A stretch of DNA of 52,389 nt, from the NCBI GenBank assembly GCA_947259915.1, contig CAMYOC010000003.1, positions 1 through 52,389 of the forward strand, written 5' to 3'. This document shows, in pieces, positions 46,209 to 52,389 of the stretch. A program made the translations under genes and the position numbers. The DNA comes from an uncultured Gammaproteobacteria bacterium (GTDB taxonomy: Bacteria > Pseudomonadota > Gammaproteobacteria > Steroidobacterales > XN24). Positions within the stretch are counted from its first letter, which is position 1. Every line of letters begins with the position of its first letter. The notes beneath the pieces were generated by a model. The model did no database searches. It saw only the letters and a list, made by a program, of their open reading frames with translations, and was not told the origin of the DNA.

Positions 46209-47015
46209 ATGAAAGCATTGATGCGAGGAATACTGGCCGTGATGGCGCTGACCGTTGCCGCCGGTGTGGTTCAGGCGGCCGGCAACCCGGTCCTGGACCG
46301 GGTGATCGAGAGCGGGCAGCTGCGGGTCGGTATGTCCGGCAGCCAGCCGCCGTATAACGTCGTCAGCCGCGACGGCGCGGTAATCGGACTGGAGGTGGAC
46401 CTGGCCAATCTGATCGCGAGTGGTCTGCACGTGGATCTGAAGATCGTGCGGGCGCCGTTTGGGGAGCTGCTGAAATCCATGGAGCAGGGCAAGGTGGATA
46501 TGGTCATGTCGGGCATGTCGATCACCACGCGGCGTACGCAGAAGGCCGCGTTTGTCGGCCCCTACATGCTATCGGGCAAATCCATCCTGACCCGCTCCAG
46601 CGTCCTCGCCGCGGCCCGCGAGGCAGGTGAGATCGACGACGCCAAGCTGACGCTGGCGGCGTTGAAGAACTCCACCAGCGAGGATTACGTACAGAAGATC
46701 ATGCCCAAGTCGAAGCTGATCACCGTCGACGACTATGACGACGCGGTGAAGCTGCTGCTCGACGGTCAGATCGATGCGCTGGTCGCGGATATGGCGATCT
46801 GCATGCTGACTATCCTGCGCCACCCGGATGCCGGGCTGTCGACGCTGAAGGAGCCGTTCACCTTCGAGCCCATCGGAATCGCCGTGCCCGCCAACGATCC
46901 GCAGTTTTTGAATCTGATCGACAACTTTGTCGATACCGCGGAGAGCATCGGAGCGCTGGAGAAGATGCGCCAGAAATGGCTGCGGGATTCGGCCTGGGTC
47001 ATCGCCCTGCCATAA
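46209..47015 (+). CDS. Periplasmic solute-binding protein, family 3
   Basis: A 268-residue binding protein of the polar amino-acid ABC type (SBP_bac_3). A signal peptide (residues 1-23, ending VQA/AG) is followed by VIESGQLRVGMSGSQPPYN, GLEVDLANLIASGL, and VDMVMSGMSITTRRTQKAAF, the standard lobe-I motifs. No permease or ATPase gene is adjacent, so it may be an orphan, or have a signalling role. It has GGAGAGAGGCAGAG before the ATG and ends at a strong terminator. Confidence 0.9.
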   Translation: MKALMRGILAVMALTVAAGVVQAAGNPVLDRVIESGQLRVGMSGSQPPYNVVSRDGAVIGLEVDLANLIASGLHVDLKIVRAPFGELLKSMEQGKVDMVMSGMSITTRRTQKAAFVGPYMLSGKSILTRSSVLAAAREAGEIDDAKLTLAALKNSTSEDYVQKIMPKSKLITVDDYDDAVKLLLDGQIDALVADMAICMLTILRHPDAGLSTLKEPFTFEPIGIAVPANDPQFLNLIDNFVDTAESIGALEKMRQKWLRDSAWVIALP

Positions 47016-47037
47016 CCGCGGCTGTCGCCGGAACGAG

Positions 47038-47067
47038 GCCGGATCCCGTCGGGATCCGGCTTTTTTT
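47038..47067 (+). terminator. Intrinsic terminator after the solute-binding protein gene
   Basis: A 10-bp perfect GCCGGATCCC/GGGATCCGGC stem with a 3-nt loop (47038-47060) is followed directly by seven T residues. It separates the hslO/solute-binding block from the sahR-met unit. Confidence 0.92.
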
Positions 47068-47087
47068 GCGCTTGCAACAAAAAGCAC

Positions 47088-47115
47088 TTGCAAAATATAA
47101 AGATATCTTTATATT
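47088..47115 (+). promoter_or_regulatory. sahR-metF-metH promoter with overlapping 22-bp palindromic operator
   Basis: A perfect 22-bp palindrome (half-site AATATAAAGAT, 47094-47115) lies 29 nt before the sahR ATG. TTGCAA at 47088-47093 and TATATT at 47110-47115, 16 bases apart, form a plausible -35/-10 pair, so the palindrome fills the spacer and -10. Binding there would block polymerase. This is the expected layout for autoregulation by an ArsR-family repressor. Confidence 0.85.
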
Positions 47116-47144
47116 CGATAGAAATCCCCGCAGGCACAGGTGTC

Positions 47145-48092
47145 ATGGACAAGCTCGAAGATCTTTTGCATGCGTTGAAGGCGGCGGCCGAGCCGACCCG
47201 GCTGCGGCTGCTTGCGATCTGCGCCCGCAGCGAGCTGACGGTGAGCGAGATCACCGATATCGTGGGTCAGAGCCAGCCGCGGGTCTCCCGCCATCTGAAG
47301 CTGCTGTGCAACGCGGGTCTGCTGATCCGCTATCGGGAGCAGCACTGGGTGTTTTATCGCGTCCCGCGAAGCGGGGCTGGCGCCGGTTTCGCGGCGAGCT
47401 TGCTGGCGCAGCTGCCCGCGGCCGATGTGCAGCTGGAGCTGGACCGGCGTCGGGTCGAATCGGTCCTGCAGCGACGCGCCGAGGCTGCACGGGCACTGGT
47501 CGAAGGCGACGGTCCGGGCGCCGCCCGGGTTGAGGATGAAGCCACCGTGGACGCGTTGATCCTGACCTCTCTGCGTGGCGAGGCCATCGGCGAATTGCTC
47601 GACATCGGCACCGGCAGCGGCCGTATGCTGCGGCTGTTGGGGGAGGGCGCCGGCCGCGCCGTTGGCATCGATATCTCCCGCGCGATGCTGATGCTGGCCC
47701 GGAGCAACCTCCACGCCGCCGGTCTGGATCACCTGTTGGTGCGTCAGGGCAATATGTATCAGCTGCGATTCCCCGACTGCAGCTTTGACACGGTGACCAT
47801 CGATCAGGTCCTGTTCGAGGCGGAACAGCCGGGGCAGGTGTTGCGCGAGGCGGCGCGGGTGCTGCGCCGTGGTGGCCGTCTGCTGCTGGTGGAATTCCTG
47901 ACCGCCGACACGGCCGCCGATACGTCGGCGCCGGCGGATGATTGTGTCGCCATCGACCGTCGCCGTCTCGACGGCTGGTTCGACGATGCTGGCCTGGCGC
48001 TGGAGCACTGGCAGCAGCTGCCTGGTCATCCCTATCCCGTTTTCCTGTCGGTCGCCCGGCGGGAACCCCGCGACAAAAAAGTCGCGGCCTGA
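47145..48092 (+). CDS. sahR: ArsR-family regulator with methyltransferase-like sensor domain (SahR type)
   Basis: A 315-residue two-domain repressor. Residues 1-75 form an ArsR winged helix (AAEPTRLRLLAICARSELTV, then SQPRVSRHLKLLCNAGLL) without the metal-binding cysteines of ArsR/SmtB. Residues about 140-300 form a class I SAM-methyltransferase fold with LLDIGTGSGRMLRLL. Regulators of this build (SahR) sense S-adenosylhomocysteine and control SAM-cycle genes. Adjacent metF and metH and the upstream palindrome support that assignment. A methyltransferase activity is less likely. The ATG at 47145 is chosen over an in-frame TTG inside the operator region. Confidence 0.9.
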   Translation: MDKLEDLLHALKAAAEPTRLRLLAICARSELTVSEITDIVGQSQPRVSRHLKLLCNAGLLIRYREQHWVFYRVPRSGAGAGFAASLLAQLPAADVQLELDRRRVESVLQRRAEAARALVEGDGPGAARVEDEATVDALILTSLRGEAIGELLDIGTGSGRMLRLLGEGAGRAVGIDISRAMLMLARSNLHAAGLDHLLVRQGNMYQLRFPDCSFDTVTIDQVLFEAEQPGQVLREAARVLRRGGRLLLVEFLTADTAADTSAPADDCVAIDRRRLDGWFDDAGLALEHWQQLPGHPYPVFLSVARREPRDKKVAA

Positions 48093-48980
<888 letters not shown>

Positions 48981-48992
48981 GCCGGTGCTGCG

Positions 48993-52389
<3,397 letters not shown>

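Noticed and set aside
47016..47144. SAM or cobalamin riboswitch upstream of the metF/metH unit
   Set aside because: The predicted leader is only about 25 nt; the region is explained by a terminator and a protein operator.

Overview
The window is a GC-rich chromosomal segment from a gammaproteobacterium. The evidence is its gene order: gatCAB divergent from mreBCD, lptD-surA-pdxA-rsmA-apaG-apaH, and the mrdA-rodA-mltB-rlpA-dacA-ybeD-lipB cell-wall/lipoate run. A kynurenine pathway down to 2-aminomuconate suggests an environmental Xanthomonadales- or Chromatiales-like lineage; genus is not resolvable. No rRNA, tRNA, CRISPR array, prophage or intact insertion sequence was seen.

Region 1 (1-16.4 kb) is accessory-looking. 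After a truncated DEAD-box helicase (rhlE) at the left edge come about 22 small, mostly unrelated single genes, almost all on the minus strand: DJ-1/PfpI hydratase-like, lipoproteins, SMI1/KNR4, a class D beta-lactamase, cupin, GNAT, Cdd1, SnoaL, DUF1579, DUF6265, cytochrome c', PaaI thioesterase, CPBP protease, DCC1, VOC, DUF1801, DUF3144, YbjQ, DUF1348 and small membrane proteins. The one plus-strand gene, a GH16 glycosidase lipoprotein, abuts a truncated IS3-type element. Two intergenic stretches resemble degenerate integron attC sites, so the block may be a decayed cassette-like array.

Region 2 (16.5-24.3 kb) is a tightly packed minus-strand operon for tryptophan/kynurenine catabolism: SDR, aminomuconate-semialdehyde dehydrogenase, aminomuconate deaminase (Rid family), 3-hydroxyanthranilate dioxygenase, ACMS decarboxylase, cyclase-family formamidase, kynureninase and kynurenine 3-monooxygenase. 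Tryptophan 2,3-dioxygenase and the enzymes after 4-oxalocrotonate are not in the window.

Region 3 (24.4-31.5 kb) is the outer-membrane biogenesis/housekeeping operon lptD-surA-pdxA-rsmA-(uspA)-apaG-apaH. Divergent murU (MurNAc-1-P uridylyltransferase) follows, converging on lipB.

Region 4 (32.3-41.8 kb) is a long elongasome operon, mreB-mreC-mreD-mrdA-rodA-mltB-rlpA-dacA-ybeD-lipB, with many stop/start overlaps. mreB is divergent from gatCAB, with a shared symmetric -10 element.

Region 5 (41.9-52.4 kb, plus strand) holds gatC-gatA-gatB-hslO, a solute-binding protein followed by a strong terminator, and a methionine/SAM-cycle unit: an ArsR-methyltransferase regulator (SahR type) with a 22-bp perfect palindrome over its promoter, then metF and metH (metH truncated by the window end).
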